A stretch of 64,000 bases of DNA from Aliiroseovarius pelagivivens (GCF_900302485.1 NZ_OMOI01000001.1:1984001-2048000); one strand, 5' to 3'; counted from the stretch's first letter, positions 43,837 through 54,381 are shown. Program-made: numbers and translations. The notes: generated by a model from the sequence alone, not told the origin.

Positions 43837-44622
43837 TTAGGTGTTTTTCACCAATTTATTGAATTTATCGAAGATTGGCTCGTTGCTAGCAACAATGCTG
43901 CCGCTGTCCAGAATCGATTCACCTTCAACCGGACCGACCATACCGCCAGCCTCGCGCACGATCAGCAGACCGGCCGCGATATCCCAAGCGTTCAAGCTCC
44001 GCTCCCAATAGCCATCATAGCGCCCAGCGGCGACATAGGCCAAATCCAGAGCCGCAGATCCAAAGCGGCGAACACCTGCGCAAGAGGGTAGAATGCGGGC
44101 CAGATCCTGAAGCGTTTCAGGCAAATCAGAGCGTCCACCGAACGGTAGGCCCGTGGCGAAAATGCACTCGATCATGCTTGAACGGCCAGATACACGCAGG
44201 CGGCTTTGGTTCAGCCACGCGCCTTCGCCTTTTTCGGCATAGAACATTTCGTCCTTGGCGGCATCGTAAACAACACCGGCGACGATCTCGCCCTTGTGCT
44301 CCAGCGCAATCGAAATCGCCCAATGGGGCAAACCGTGCAGGAAGTTGGTCGTGCCGTCCAGCGGATCGACGATCCAGCGGCGGGTCGGATCTTTGCCTTC
44401 AGCGGCTCCGCCCTCTTCTGCCAACCAGCCATAGTTGGGGCGCGCTTCCATCAATTCATCGCGAATGATCTTCTCGGCAGAGATATCCGCCTTCGACACA
44501 AAGTCGCCTGCACCCTTCATCGAGACCTGCAGGTTCTCGACCTCGCGAAAGTCTTTCACAAGGCTGCGGCCAGCCAAGCGGGCCGCTTTAATCATTACGT
44601 TCAGATTTGCACTGCCTTGCAT
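43837..44622 (-). CDS. suhB: inositol monophosphatase family protein
   Basis: A 261-residue Mg-dependent phosphatase. The metal-binding motifs are LAEEGG near residue 66, DPLDGTTNFLHG near 82-93 and WDIAAGLLIVREAGG near 211. It hydrolyses inositol-1-phosphate or related sugar phosphates; the E. coli homolog SuhB also acts in rRNA transcription. I chose the ATG at 44622 with CAGGAG upstream; a reading from 44868 adds 82 residues that lack protein character and overlap metR sequence. It stands alone, 71 bases from metR on the same strand. Confidence 0.9.
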   Translation of the reverse strand: MQGSANLNVMIKAARLAGRSLVKDFREVENLQVSMKGAGDFVSKADISAEKIIRDELMEARPNYGWLAEEGGAAEGKDPTRRWIVDPLDGTTNFLHGLPHWAISIALEHKGEIVAGVVYDAAKDEMFYAEKGEGAWLNQSRLRVSGRSSMIECIFATGLPFGGRSDLPETLQDLARILPSCAGVRRFGSAALDLAYVAAGRYDGYWERSLNAWDIAAGLLIVREAGGMVGPVEGESILDSGSIVASNEPIFDKFNKLVKNT

Positions 44623-44693
44623 CGAAAGGACTCCTGAGGTTTCAAACGGCGCGTATACGCCTGTAAGCCTTGTTTGCCAAGCCTGAAAGGACG

Positions 44694-45599
44694 TCAGCCG
44701 CGTTGAAGTTTTACCGGTTCCGAGCGGCACAATCGGATCATGTGTGCCATGAACGGTACCATCGTGTCTTCGTCCCGTGTTGCGGCGTACATCTGCTTGC
44801 GCAGACCACCTTCTGTCAGCGGTTTCGTGACGAAATCTGGATTGCGCTTTACATCCCCCAACACCCAATCTGGCAGAACCGCGACCCCGCGTCCTGCCGC
44901 GACAAGCATCAAGATCACCTCGGTCATCTCAACCTGTCGGGTGCCGCGCGGCTCGATCCTTTCCGGGGTCAACAAGCCCGTAAAAACATCAATTTTCGAA
45001 CGATCCACCGGATAGGTCAGCAAAAGCTCCTGCTCGAAATCCTCGGCAACAATATAGTCCTCATCCGCCAATCGGTGCCCTGCCGGTGCCACAAAACGCG
45101 GCTCGTAAGCAAAAAGCGGAGAGAAGGTGATGCCCGCCATAGCAACTGGGTCCGAGGAAATGACAAAGTCGACTTCCTCGCGCCGCAGGGCTTCGATCGC
45201 ATCAAAGGCAAGGCGCTGGCGGATATCCAGATCCACCTCCGGCCAAGCATGGCGCAGCTTGTCGAGCACTGGAAACAACCAGTCGAAACAGGCGTGGCAC
45301 TCAATCGCGATGTGTAAACGGCCAGAACGTCCGGACTGCAGCGCCCGGAACTCTTCTTCTAGGCGGTCGATCTCGGGCAGCACCTGTTCTGCTAACCGTA
45401 AAAGCTTCATCCCCGCCGGGCTAAGGCGCATCGGCTTGGTGCGACGATGAAACAGCTCCATCCCGACTTGATCTTCCAGCCCCTTGATCTGGTGACTTAA
45501 CGCGGATTGCGTAATGTGCAGGATATCTGCCGCACGGGCCAGAGATCCGGATTGGTAAATGGCCCGGATGGTGCGCAGATGGCGAAACTCGATGTACAT
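44694..45599 (-). CDS. metR: LysR family regulator, probable MetR
   Basis: A 301-residue LysR-type regulator. The winged helix-turn-helix is at about residues 3-62 (ARAADILHITQSALSHQIKGLE) and the effector domain starts near 88 with RLHIAIECHACFDWL, the MetR signature. MetR activates methionine genes with homocysteine as coeffector. It is divergent from metF, with a 98-base intergenic region containing TGAGA (45621-45625) and TCTCA (45638-45642) as an inverted repeat, a possible LysR-type site. Confidence 0.9.
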   Translation of the reverse strand: MYIEFRHLRTIRAIYQSGSLARAADILHITQSALSHQIKGLEDQVGMELFHRRTKPMRLSPAGMKLLRLAEQVLPEIDRLEEEFRALQSGRSGRLHIAIECHACFDWLFPVLDKLRHAWPEVDLDIRQRLAFDAIEALRREEVDFVISSDPVAMAGITFSPLFAYEPRFVAPAGHRLADEDYIVAEDFEQELLLTYPVDRSKIDVFTGLLTPERIEPRGTRQVEMTEVILMLVAAGRGVAVLPDWVLGDVKRNPDFVTKPLTEGGLRKQMYAATRDEDTMVPFMAHMIRLCRSEPVKLQRG

Positions 45600-45697
45600 G
45601 CATGATCCTCATGTTCTTTTTGAGAATTATGAATTTGTCTCACAATCGCCAATGAGGCACAAGAGGACAACGCCGCAAAACTGACGCCGAGGATACT

Positions 45698-46564
45698 ATG
45701 ATTACGCCCAATATCTCGTTCGAGTTCTTTCCCCCGCAATCGCTGGACGCCTCGTTCCGTCTTTGGGAAACCGTGCGTCAGCTGGCGCCGCTGGATCCCA
45801 ACTTTGTCTCGGTCACCTACGGCGCAGGTGGCACCACGCGTGAACTGACCCATGATGCGGTCGGCACGATCCATAAACATTATGGCCTGAACGTCGCGGC
45901 GCACCTCACTTGCGTAGATGCCAGCCGCGAAGAAACCCTGGCCATTGCGAAAAGCTATGCCGAAGTTGGCGTAACGGAAATCGTTGCCCTACGCGGCGAC
46001 GCTCCGAAAGGAACTGACCATTTCGCCCCCCGCGAAGATGGTTTCGAAAACTCGGTCGAGCTGATCGAAGCCCTTGCAAACACCAGTGATTTCCACATCC
46101 GCGTGGGTGCCTATCCCGACCCGCACCCAGAAGCATCGGATCTGGATGCCGACGTCGCATGGCTGAAGCGCAAGGTCGATGCGGGCGCAGGCTCGGCCAT
46201 CACGCAGTTCTTCTTTGAAGCTGACACGTTCTTCCGCTTCCGCGACAAATGCGAGAAGGCCGGGATCGACGTGCCGATCATTCCGGGCATTCTGCCCATC
46301 GAAAACTGGAAGGGCGTGCGTAAGTTCGCCGAGCGTTGCGGTGCAACGGTACCAACTTGGTTGGATGATGCCTTCCATAAGGCTGAACGCGACAACCGCA
46401 CCGACCTTCTGGCCACAGCGATCTGCACCGAGCTGTGTTCGGATCTGATCGAGGGCGGCGTTGAAGACCTGCATTTCTACACGCTGAACAAGCCCGGCCT
46501 GACCCGCGATGTTGCGCATGCTCTGGGGGTCACACCGCAGATCAGCCTGGCAAACGTAGCCTGA
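45698..46564 (+). CDS. metF: methylenetetrahydrofolate reductase
   Basis: A 288-residue flavoprotein TIM-barrel. Matches are ISFEFFPPQSLD at the start with the catalytic glutamate, FVSVTYGAGGTTRE, ALRGDAPKG and AITQFFFEADTFFRF. It reduces 5,10-methylene-THF to 5-methyl-THF for methionine synthesis. The length fits bacterial MetF. It is divergent from metR, and a terminator-like hairpin lies 69 bases after its stop. Confidence 0.96.
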   Translation: MITPNISFEFFPPQSLDASFRLWETVRQLAPLDPNFVSVTYGAGGTTRELTHDAVGTIHKHYGLNVAAHLTCVDASREETLAIAKSYAEVGVTEIVALRGDAPKGTDHFAPREDGFENSVELIEALANTSDFHIRVGAYPDPHPEASDLDADVAWLKRKVDAGAGSAITQFFFEADTFFRFRDKCEKAGIDVPIIPGILPIENWKGVRKFAERCGATVPTWLDDAFHKAERDNRTDLLATAICTELCSDLIEGGVEDLHFYTLNKPGLTRDVAHALGVTPQISLANVA

Positions 46565-46632
46565 CACGGGACACCACGACGTCACAAACACTGTGACCCA
46601 GCGTAAGACTTGCGCCTATATGAACACGACCT

Positions 46633-46666
46633 AGCCTTTCTGAAGACCCCTTCGGAAAGGCTTTTT
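46633..46666 (+). terminator. intrinsic terminator of metF abutting the next start codon
   Basis: AGCCTTTC (46633-46640) pairs perfectly with GAAAGGCT (46655-46662) and TTTT follows (46663-46666). The ATG of the thioesterase gene begins at 46668, one base after the T-run. It ends metF transcripts, and could act as an attenuator for the next gene. Confidence 0.75.
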
Positions 46667-46667
46667 C

Positions 46668-47147
46668 ATGCTGAATGCGACCTCGTTTGACCAATTGCCA
46701 ACCCTTGACGTCACGGCCTCGATGTCAGGGCTAGAGTTCATGCAAAGTGTCCTGAACGGCACCTTGCCCGCGCCGCCGATTGGCAAGCCGCTGAACTATC
46801 ACCTGCATGCGGTCGAAGATGGAAAAGTCACGTTCCACGGCACCCCGAACTTCGAGCATTGCAACCCGATGGGCACCGTTCATGGTGGCTGGTACGGCAC
46901 GCTTCTAGACAGCGCCATGGCCTGTGCAGTGATGACCCGCGTTCCGAAGGGATCGGTCTATACCACTTTGGAATACAAGGTGAATATCCTGCGCCCGATC
47001 CCACCCGGCATGTTGATCGAGGCCACGGGTCAGGTGCAGCACGCGGGACGCTCGACCGGGATTTCCAATGGCGAGATTCGGGGCGTCGAGGATGGCAAGC
47101 TGTATGCCACCGGCTCGACCACATGTATCATCATGAAAGTTGCCTAG
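46668..47147 (+). CDS. PaaI family hotdog-fold thioesterase
   Basis: A 159-residue hotdog protein with the motif NPMGTVHGGWYGTLLDSAMACAV (about residues 67-89), which holds the catalytic region of PaaI-type acyl-CoA thioesterases, and LEYKVNILRPIPPG. Substrate unknown. The ATG at 46668 follows directly after the T-run of a terminator hairpin and lacks a Shine-Dalgarno; the next in-frame ATG (46722, at MSGLEFMQ) also lacks one. Homologs usually have 10-20 residues before SGLE, favouring the first ATG. Its stop overlaps the end of the convergent decarboxylase gene by four bases. Confidence 0.8.
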   Translation: MLNATSFDQLPTLDVTASMSGLEFMQSVLNGTLPAPPIGKPLNYHLHAVEDGKVTFHGTPNFEHCNPMGTVHGGWYGTLLDSAMACAVMTRVPKGSVYTTLEYKVNILRPIPPGMLIEATGQVQHAGRSTGISNGEIRGVEDGKLYATGSTTCIIMKVA

Positions 47148-48283
47148 AGCGCCAGCGACTGCACCGTCACTGTTTCAATCGCGCCATAGCCGTTGAACCG
47201 CGTGACGGTCGCAAAGCTGTAAGCCCCCATGCCCGCGATCAGAAGATAGTCTTCTTCGGCCAAATCGTCAGGAAGCCGTAGCGGATCAGGCAACTGGTCG
47301 ATGGAATCGCAGGTCGGCCCGAACACAACGCGCTTTTCCAACGCGCCTGTGTGCAAGTCGCCATCGGCGCGCACAGTTTTCAACCGATCCGGCACCCCAA
47401 TGGACGGCGCTTCCGACAATGCGCCATAAATCCCGTCATTCAAATAGACGGCACCGTCTTCGCGGATGGCTTTTACACAGGTGGCAAGGCTGAACGCCTC
47501 GGCCACCATGGCGCGGCCAGGCTCGCACACCAGTTCGGGCGCGTCTTCGCCAAACTCCACCACCACAGCGGCGTGAATGGCGTGAAAGATCGCCTCGAGA
47601 TCCGGGGCGATACCGCGATTGGCGGCAAAACCGCCGCCCACATTCAGCCGATGCAGGCGAATGCCCGCACGTTTTGCCACATCGGCACATTGCGACACAT
47701 ACGCCACCCATGCTGACGGGTCTGCGCATTGCGTACCGGGGTGAAAGGTCATGGAGGGGATGAAACCCGCCGACTTTGCGTGCGTAAGAAGGGCGACCGC
47801 CAGATCAGGGTCAGCACCAAACTTCGCGCCGAAATTATAGGCCGCTCCTTCGACGGGAAGCGCCAGACGTACCGAAACTTCAACACCCTCTGGGGGAACC
47901 TGTGCGATCAGCTTATCCAGCTCGCGCGCACTGTCCACGGAATAGGATTGTACGTTCAGGGCGACGGCCTGAGCGATCTCGGCGCGCGAACGGACGGGAT
48001 TGTTATAGTGCATCTCGACATCACGAGATACAGCACGAAGCGCCAGCATCTCGGCCGGGCTGGCCACATCGAAGGCCTGCAGGCCTGCAGTCACGAGGTT
48101 CTCCAACACCACAGGTGTATCGTTGGCTTTGACCGCATAGGTCACCAGCCCATCGAAGCCTGCGATGAAGCGGCGCGCCGTCGCCTGCAACACGGCTGGC
48201 GCGAAGTACATGACCGGCTGCATTGGGCGCTCGGTTTTAAGGTGGGACAAGGGGGTCAGCCAAATCGAGGGTTGTCTGCTCAT
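47144..48283 (-). CDS. ornithine decarboxylase-type PLP enzyme (fold III)
   Basis: A 379-residue alanine-racemase-fold decarboxylase. The PLP lysine is Lys52 in TYAVKAN, the phosphate loop is GGGFA at 216-220, ELVCEPGRAMVAE precedes the second domain and the catalytic Cys325 lies in FGPTCDSID. It decarboxylates ornithine to putrescine, or lysine in the dual-specificity forms common in alphaproteobacteria; specificity cannot be fixed here. A divergent Lrp-type regulator gene lies 123 bases away and may control it. Confidence 0.9.
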   Translation of the reverse strand: MSRQPSIWLTPLSHLKTERPMQPVMYFAPAVLQATARRFIAGFDGLVTYAVKANDTPVVLENLVTAGLQAFDVASPAEMLALRAVSRDVEMHYNNPVRSRAEIAQAVALNVQSYSVDSARELDKLIAQVPPEGVEVSVRLALPVEGAAYNFGAKFGADPDLAVALLTHAKSAGFIPSMTFHPGTQCADPSAWVAYVSQCADVAKRAGIRLHRLNVGGGFAANRGIAPDLEAIFHAIHAAVVVEFGEDAPELVCEPGRAMVAEAFSLATCVKAIREDGAVYLNDGIYGALSEAPSIGVPDRLKTVRADGDLHTGALEKRVVFGPTCDSIDQLPDPLRLPDDLAEEDYLLIAGMGAYSFATVTRFNGYGAIETVTVQSLAL

Positions 48284-48406
48284 GGTCTTATTTCCGGGAT
48301 CCTGTTGACGCTAACCTTAGAATCACAAGTCGCGCCGTCGATTTCCAGTGGCACTCCGGGCGATTTGTCGCTTTAATGTCGTCATATTGAAGGAAAGATC
48401 TGACAA

Positions 48407-48838
48407 ATGGACGATACAGACCGCGAACTTTTGGCCCAGCTCGAAGGCAACGCACGACTGCCGGTAGCAACTCTGGCACGACGCCTAGGGCTGGCACGAT
48501 CGACCGTGCAGGCGCGGATCGAACGCCTTGAAGAGAAAGGCATTATTGCCGGCTATGCGCTTCGATTGGGGGACGCGGCGCGCGGGGATCGCATCCGCGC
48601 GACGGTGTTGATCTCGATCGAACCACGCTCGACCCCGGCGGTATTGGCGCGTCTGAAAACCCTGACTCAGGTCGAAGCCGCCCACACAGCGTCCGGTCGC
48701 TGGGACATGGTGCTGCAACTGGCGGCACCATCGACTGCTTTGCTGGACGAGGTGCTGGACGCGATCGGTGAAATTGATGGGGTGAAGGGGTCGGAAAGTC
48801 TGATCCACCTCTCGACGCGGATCGACAGGTTGGGTTAG
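48407..48838 (+). CDS. Lrp/AsnC family transcriptional regulator
   Basis: A 143-residue Lrp-like protein. The helix-turn-helix (about residues 3-50) includes ARLPVATLARRLGLARSTVQ and the RAM domain follows (about 65-138). It is divergent from the ornithine decarboxylase gene, and regulators in this position usually sense the amino acid concerned. AAGGAAAG lies upstream of its ATG. It precedes pgm by 39 bases on the same strand, but pgm is probably not its target. Confidence 0.88.
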   Translation: MDDTDRELLAQLEGNARLPVATLARRLGLARSTVQARIERLEEKGIIAGYALRLGDAARGDRIRATVLISIEPRSTPAVLARLKTLTQVEAAHTASGRWDMVLQLAAPSTALLDEVLDAIGEIDGVKGSESLIHLSTRIDRLG

Positions 48839-48877
48839 GATCACCGCAATAGATTAAAACCTTTCAAGGAAAATACC

Positions 48878-50524
48878 GTGGATTTTAAAGACTTTAAGAC
48901 CCATCGCACCGCTCCGATTGAGGGTCAGAAACCGGGGACGTCCGGGCTGCGCAAGAAAGTCGCGGTATTTTCCGAACCGGGTTATCTGGAGACCTACACA
49001 CAGGCGATTTTCAACGCGATTGACCCCGCGGGAAAGACCTATGTTCTGGGCGGCGACGGACGCTTTTTCAACAGCGAGGCCATCGTCACGATCCTGCGCA
49101 TGGCCGCTGCCAATGGGGTAACAAAAATCATCCTCGGCCAAAATGGCATCCTGTCGACCCCGGCGGTCAGCCACCTGATCCGCAAACGTGGAGCGGATGG
49201 GGGATTCATCCTGTCAGCCAGCCATAATCCGGGCGGACCGAACGGCGATTTTGGGCTGAAGTACAACACCGCCAATGGTGGCCCCGCCCCGGAATCGATC
49301 ACCGACAAGATCGTTGCCTGTGCCGAGACGATCTCGGAATACCGGATCTCGGGCGACCTGCCCGAAACGCTTAAAACCCTAAGCGATCTGGGCAGCTATA
49401 CCGTCGATGACATGGAGATCGAGGTCGTCGATCCGGTCGATGACTATGCCGCGTTGATGGAAGACCTGTTCGACTTCGATGCGATCCGCAAGATGATCAG
49501 TTCTGGATTCACGCTGCGCTTTGATGCCATGCACGCGGTCACAGGACCTTATGCCATCGAGATTTTGGAGCGCCGGCTTGGTGCGACCACGGGCTCGGTT
49601 GTGAATGCTATCCCCCTGTTGGATTTCGGCGGCGGGCATCCGGACCCCAACCCGGTTTGGGCCAAAGACCTGTTCGATCACATGCACGGACCGGACGCGC
49701 CGGACTTCGGAGCAGCCTCGGACGGGGATGGTGACCGCAACATGATCGTCGGGAAAGACATCTATGTCGCGCCATCCGACAGCTTAGCCGTATTGGCGGC
49801 AAACGCACATCTCGCCCCCGGTTATGCGCATGGGATTGCAGGCGTTGCGCGATCGATGCCGACCTCGGCGGCGTCGGACCGCGTGGCAGAAAAACTGGGG
49901 ATTGAAGCGTTCCAAACTCCGACGGGCTGGAAGTTCTTTGGCACCCTGCTGGACGCAGGCCGCGCCACTCTATGTGGCGAGGAAAGCGCGGGCACGGGCT
50001 CGGATCATGTGCGCGAAAAAGACGGGCTGTGGGCGGTGCTGTTGTGGCTGAACATCCTTGCAGTTCGCGGTGAAAGTGTGGCCGACATTCTTCTGGACCA
50101 CTGGCAGACCTATGGTCGCGATTACTATTCCCGGCATGATTACGAGGGGTTGGACACGGACGCTGCGAACGCGTTAATGGCCGAGCTGAAAGACAAGCTG
50201 CCCACCCTGCCCGGCCAGACGGCCGCAGGGCTAAACGTGATCGCCGCAGAAGATTTTGCCTATACCGACCCGATTGACGGCTCTGTCGCCACGGGACAAG
50301 GCGTTATCCTGACCTATGCAGGCGGCGCGCGCGCAATGCTGCGTCTGTCAGGCACCGGAACCGAGGGCGCAACACTGCGCGTTTATCTGGAGCAATACAC
50401 CGCCCCTGACGGCAACCTGATCCGCGACACGCAAGAGGCCCTGTCAAATGTTGTTGCCGCCACATCGCAGGTGGCAGGCATTCAAAAGTTGCTAGGTCGC
50501 ACGGGACCGGATGTTGTCAGCTGA
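48878..50524 (+). CDS. pgm: alpha-D-glucose phosphate-specific phosphoglucomutase
   Basis: A 548-residue hexose phosphomutase. The phosphoserine is Ser115 in SASHNPGG, the metal loop is D282-GDGDRN and sugar-binding GEESAGTGSDH is near residue 368. It interconverts glucose-1-phosphate and glucose-6-phosphate. The start is a GTG at 48878 with CAAGGA upstream; the N-terminal EGQKPGTSGLRKK confirms that no long leader is missing. A bidirectional terminator follows. Confidence 0.94.
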   Translation: MDFKDFKTHRTAPIEGQKPGTSGLRKKVAVFSEPGYLETYTQAIFNAIDPAGKTYVLGGDGRFFNSEAIVTILRMAAANGVTKIILGQNGILSTPAVSHLIRKRGADGGFILSASHNPGGPNGDFGLKYNTANGGPAPESITDKIVACAETISEYRISGDLPETLKTLSDLGSYTVDDMEIEVVDPVDDYAALMEDLFDFDAIRKMISSGFTLRFDAMHAVTGPYAIEILERRLGATTGSVVNAIPLLDFGGGHPDPNPVWAKDLFDHMHGPDAPDFGAASDGDGDRNMIVGKDIYVAPSDSLAVLAANAHLAPGYAHGIAGVARSMPTSAASDRVAEKLGIEAFQTPTGWKFFGTLLDAGRATLCGEESAGTGSDHVREKDGLWAVLLWLNILAVRGESVADILLDHWQTYGRDYYSRHDYEGLDTDAANALMAELKDKLPTLPGQTAAGLNVIAAEDFAYTDPIDGSVATGQGVILTYAGGARAMLRLSGTGTEGATLRVYLEQYTAPDGNLIRDTQEALSNVVAATSQVAGIQKLLGRTGPDVVS

Positions 50525-50558
50525 GCGGAAACACCAACTCTGACATACTCAGATACAC

Positions 50559-50587
50559 AAAACGCCCAGCACTATGCCGGGCGTTTT
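50559..50587. terminator. bidirectional terminator between pgm and a hypothetical gene
   Basis: AAAACGCCC (50559-50567) pairs with GGGCGTTTT (50579-50587). T-rich sequence follows on both strands, and the hairpin lies between two convergent stops. Confidence 0.85.
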
Positions 50588-50609
50588 CTCTTTCAAACCG
50601 AAGGGGTGA

Positions 50610-50948
50610 CTACCCTGTCACTTCGGTGCACGTACCGCGACCCCAGCCAGATTTGGCGCCCGAAGCCGAGAAGTCAAAGTGACCGTCTTTCAGGTTTACG
50701 TTGTAGTGCAGCGTATAGCTGTAGTCGTCGCTGAACATCAGATAGGTGACCGAGTCGAGCCCCGGATAGACACTGGCGGTCTTCTTTTCACCACCCATCA
50801 TCAGATGACCATCTTTTCCGCCATCAATGGCCACCAAGGTCACGGTCATTTCGGGCATTTTCCCGTTCGGAACCTCGCAGTTGAAGGTCTGTTCTTGCGC
50901 CAAAGCCATAGTCGGGGTGAGGGCCAGAAGAAGAAGTGCTTTTTTCAT
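50610..50948 (-). CDS. hypothetical secreted/periplasmic protein
   Basis: A 112-residue protein with a clear signal peptide (KKALLLLALTPTMALA, cleavage after about residue 17) and a small mature domain of about 95 residues with two cysteines (FNCEV and GTCTE) that may form a disulfide. The pattern of alternating hydrophobic residues suggests a beta-sandwich. I do not recognise a family. It stands alone; the 265 bases between it and valS hold no other gene I can support, only a short CCCGC/GCGGG stem at about 51136-51149. Confidence 0.7.
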   Translation of the reverse strand: MKKALLLLALTPTMALAQEQTFNCEVPNGKMPEMTVTLVAIDGGKDGHLMMGGEKKTASVYPGLDSVTYLMFSDDYSYTLHYNVNLKDGHFDFSASGAKSGWGRGTCTEVTG

Positions 50949-51213
50949 TAGTGTTCGCCTGTTGATCCGGGTTTCCGTCAGACAGCATAGATTGATCCGT
51001 CGCGTGGGCAGAACTGCTACGGGTTGAATATGGCATCATTTTGTCGAAACCCCTTCCAACCGTTACCAATGTTAACCATTTTTTGGATGCCCCGATTTCA
51101 CGGTCTTTTCAGACAATTTCACCATTCACCTATCCCGCAAGTGCGGGCGGGGTTTCCCTTTGCTGCCCACTTGGGTAAACGGTCTTTAATTTATGAGATT
51201 TAGGACGACCACC

Positions 51214-54200
51214 ATGGCCATGGACAAGACCTTCGACGCGGCAGCTGCCGAAGCACGCATCTATAAGACTTGGGAAGACGCTGGCGCCTTCAAGGCTGGC
51301 GCAAACGCCAAGCCCGGCGCCGATAGCTTCACCATCATGATCCCGCCGCCCAACGTGACGGGCGCGCTGCACCTTGGCCATGCGTTCAACAATACGCTGC
51401 AAGACATCCTGATCCGCTGGCACCGCATGCGCGGCTTCGACACTCTGTGGCAACCCGGTCAGGACCACGCGGGCATCGCCACGCAGTTGCAGGTCGAAAA
51501 GATGCTGGCCGAGACGGGCCAGCCGGGCCGTCGTGAACTGGGCCGCGAAGCCTTTCTGGATAAGGTCTGGGAATGGAAGGGCGAATACGGCTCGACCATC
51601 ATCGAACAGTTGAAACGCCTTGGCTCGACCTGCGACTGGTCACGCAACGCCTTCACCATGGCCGGTGCGCCGGGTGACCCGCGCGTCGGGCACGAGAACT
51701 CGGCCGATTTCCACGATGCCGTTCTGAAGGTCTTCGTGGACATGCATAACAAGGGCCTGATCTATCGCGGCAAGCGTCTGGTCAATTGGGACCCGCATTT
51801 CGAAACCGCGATTTCGGATCTCGAGGTCGAGAACATCGAGACCCCCGGCCACATGTGGCACTTCAAATACCCGCTGGCCGGTGGCGCGACCTACACCTAT
51901 GTCGAGAAGGACGAAGACGGGAACATCACGCTGGAAGAAGAGCGTGACTATATCTCGATCGCCACGACCCGCCCGGAAACCATGCTGGGCGACGGCGCTG
52001 TTGCCGTGCACCCCGAAGACGAACGCTATGCGCCTATCGTCGGCAAGCTGTGCGAGATCCCGGTTGGCCCGAAAGAGCATCGCCGTCTGATCCCGATCAT
52101 CACTGACGAATACCCGGACATGACCTTCGGGTCTGGTGCCGTGAAGATCACCGGCGCACATGACTTCAACGACTATCAGGTCGCCAAGCGCGGTGGCATC
52201 CCGATGTATTCGCTGATGGATACCCGCGGTGCGATGCGGGCCGATGGCCTGCCCTACGCAGACGAAGCCGCAACCGCCCAGCGCATCGCAAACGGCGAAG
52301 AAGGGTTTGACGAGGCGAAGATCGCCGCGATGAACCTTGTCCCGGATGAATTCCGTGGGCTGGATCGTTTCGAGGCCCGTAAGCTGGTGGTCGATCAGAT
52401 CACCGCCGAGGGTCTGGCCGTGATGATCACCAAAACCGTCGACGTCGACGGCGAGGACGTCACCGGCACCGTGCCCTACGTTGAAAACAAACCGATCATG
52501 CAGCCCTTCGGCGACCGCTCGGGCGTTGTCATCGAGCCGATGCTGACCGACCAGTGGTTCGTGGATGCCGAGAAGATCGCCGGCCCGGCGCTGGACGCTG
52601 TGCGCAATGGCGACGTGAAGATCATGCCGGAAAGCGGCGAGAAGACCTTCTATCACTGGCTCGACAACATCGAGCCGTGGTGTATCTCGCGCCAGCTATG
52701 GTGGGGACACCAGGTGCCGGTTTGGTATGGCCTTGATCTGTCTGGCAAGGGCTTCAAGGACGACGAGAACAACAGCGAGCTGGATCTGGTCGAAATGGGC
52801 CGCCTGCTTCTGGACCAAGATCTTCTGCCCGGTCACGAGCACAGCCACTGCGCCCACGACTTCGACGCCGTCGCGCCGCATTTCGACGAAGTTCTGGTGA
52901 CGCTGCCCGCACCGCTGAACCACGCCCGCGTGGTCGAAGTGGCCACCCGCGCCGAAGCGACGCACATGTTGGCCGAAACCCTTGCAACCTATGAGACCTC
53001 GCAGGATCCGACCAAGCTGGTTTACCCGGTATGGCGCGACCCCGACGTGCTGGACACATGGTTCTCGTCGGGTCTGTGGCCGTTTGGCACTTTGGGCTGG
53101 CCGCAGGACACGGACGAGCTGAACCGCTTCTTCCCGGGTGACGTGCTGATCACCGGTCAGGACATCCTGTTCTTCTGGGTCGCCCGGATGATGATGATGT
53201 CTCAGGCCGTGTGCCACAAAAACCCGTTCCACACGGTCTATCTGCACGGGCTGGTCCGTGACGAGAAGGGCAAGAAAATGTCCAAGACCACGGGCAATGT
53301 GATCGACCCTCTCGAGATCATTGACGAATACGGTGCGGACGCTTTGCGGTTTACCAACACTGCCATGGCTTCGATCGGGGGCGTGTTGAAAATGTCCAAG
53401 GATCGTGTGGCTGGATACCGGAATTTCGGCACCAAACTTTGGAACGCTGCAAGATTTGCGGAAATGAACGACTGCAAACCGGTCGCTGATTTCGACCCCA
53501 CAAGCCCGACGCAGACGGTGAACCGCTGGATCGTCTCGGAAACCGCGAAAATCCGCGAGGATGTGGATGCCGCCCTGACCGCCTATCGTTTCAACGACGC
53601 CGCGCATGGGCTTTACGCCTATGTCTGGGGCAAAGTCTGCGACTGGTATGTCGAATTCTCAAAACCGCTTCTGAACTCGGAAGACGAGGCTGTGTTGGCC
53701 GAGACCCGCGCCACCATGGCTTGGGTCATCGACCAATGCCTGATCATGCTGCACCCGATCATGCCCTTCGTGACCGAAGAGCTGTGGGGCCAGATCGCCG
53801 AACGTCCGAAGATGCTGATCCACGCTGATTGGCCGGAGTATGGCGATGAACTGTTGGACGAAGACGCTGCGCGCGAGATGAACTGGGTGATTTCGCTGAT
53901 CGAAAACATCCGTAGCGCCCGCTCGCAGATGCACGTCCCCGCCGGTCTGAAAATCCCGGTGATCCAGCAGGAACTGGACGCGGCTGGCCGCACCGCTTTG
54001 GAAAACAACCAAGCGCTGGTGATGCGCATGGCACGTGTCGACTCGATCACGGAAATGGCCGAGTTGCCCAAGGGCTGCATCACCGTTGCGGTCGCTGGTG
54101 GCATCTTTGCTCTGCCGCTGGCCGAGATCATCGACGTGGACGAGGAAATCGCGCGGCTTGAGAAGACACTGGGCAAACTGGCCAAGGAACTGGGTGGCCT

Positions 54201-54339
54201 GCGCGGGCGTCTGAAGAACCCGAAATTCGCGGAAAACGCTCCGGCCGAGGTATTGGCCGAGACGCAGGCGAACCTAGCCGCCCGCGAAGAGGAAGAGGCG
54301 ACGCTGAACGGCGCCCTCGCCCGTTTGAAAGAAATCTAA
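51214..54339 (+). CDS. valS: valine--tRNA ligase
   Basis: A 1041-residue class Ia synthetase. The HIGH-type motif is HLGH at residues 53-56 ([13 protein letters not shown]), the editing domain includes [11 protein letters not shown], and the KMSKS-type motif is Lys688-Met-Ser-Lys691 in [10 protein letters not shown]-terminal coiled coil (about 975-1041, rich in E, K and L) binds tRNA, as in other bacterial ValRS. I chose the ATG at 51214; an ATG six bases later is equally possible, while 51193 adds seven residues. A terminator follows. Confidence 0.97.
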   Translation: MAMDKTFDAAAAEARIYKTWEDAGAFKAGANAKPGADSFTIMIPPPNVTGALHLGHAFNNTLQDILIRWHRMRGFDTLWQPGQDHAGIATQLQVEKMLAETGQPGRRELGREAFLDKVWEWKGEYGSTIIEQLKRLGSTCDWSRNAFTMAGAPGDPRVGHENSADFHDAVLKVFVDMHNKGLIYRGKRLVNWDPHFETAISDLEVENIETPGHMWHFKYPLAGGATYTYVEKDEDGNITLEEERDYISIATTRPETMLGDGAVAVHPEDERYAPIVGKLCEIPVGPKEHRRLIPIITDEYPDMTFGSGAVKITGAHDFNDYQVAKRGGIPMYSLMDTRGAMRADGLPYADEAATAQRIANGEEGFDEAKIAAMNLVPDEFRGLDRFEARKLVVDQITAEGLAVMITKTVDVDGEDVTGTVPYVENKPIMQPFGDRSGVVIEPMLTDQWFVDAEKIAGPALDAVRNGDVKIMPESGEKTFYHWLDNIEPWCISRQLWWGHQVPVWYGLDLSGKGFKDDENNSELDLVEMGRLLLDQDLLPGHEHSHCAHDFDAVAPHFDEVLVTLPAPLNHARVVEVATRAEATHMLAETLATYETSQDPTKLVYPVWRDPDVLDTWFSSGLWPFGTLGWPQDTDELNRFFPGDVLITGQDILFFWVARMMMMSQAVCHKNPFHTVYLHGLVRDEKGKKMSKTTGNVIDPLEIIDEYGADALRFTNTAMASIGGVLKMSKDRVAGYRNFGTKLWNAARFAEMNDCKPVADFDPTSPTQTVNRWIVSETAKIREDVDAALTAYRFNDAAHGLYAYVWGKVCDWYVEFSKPLLNSEDEAVLAETRATMAWVIDQCLIMLHPIMPFVTEELWGQIAERPKMLIHADWPEYGDELLDEDAAREMNWVISLIENIRSARSQMHVPAGLKIPVIQQELDAAGRTALENNQALVMRMARVDSITEMAELPKGCITVAVAGGIFALPLAEIIDVDEEIARLEKTLGKLAKELGGLRGRLKNPKFAENAPAEVLAETQANLAAREEEEATLNGALARLKEI

Positions 54340-54345
54340 GGGACA

Positions 54346-54373
54346 GGCCGGGGCAACCCGGCCTTTTCTTTTT
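54346..54373 (+). terminator. intrinsic terminator of valS
   Basis: GGCCGGG (54346-54352) pairs with CCCGGCC (54357-54363) around a GCAA tetraloop, followed by TTTTCTTTTT. It is 7 bases after the valS stop. Confidence 0.9.
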
Positions 54374-54381
54374 GTGGGCGG

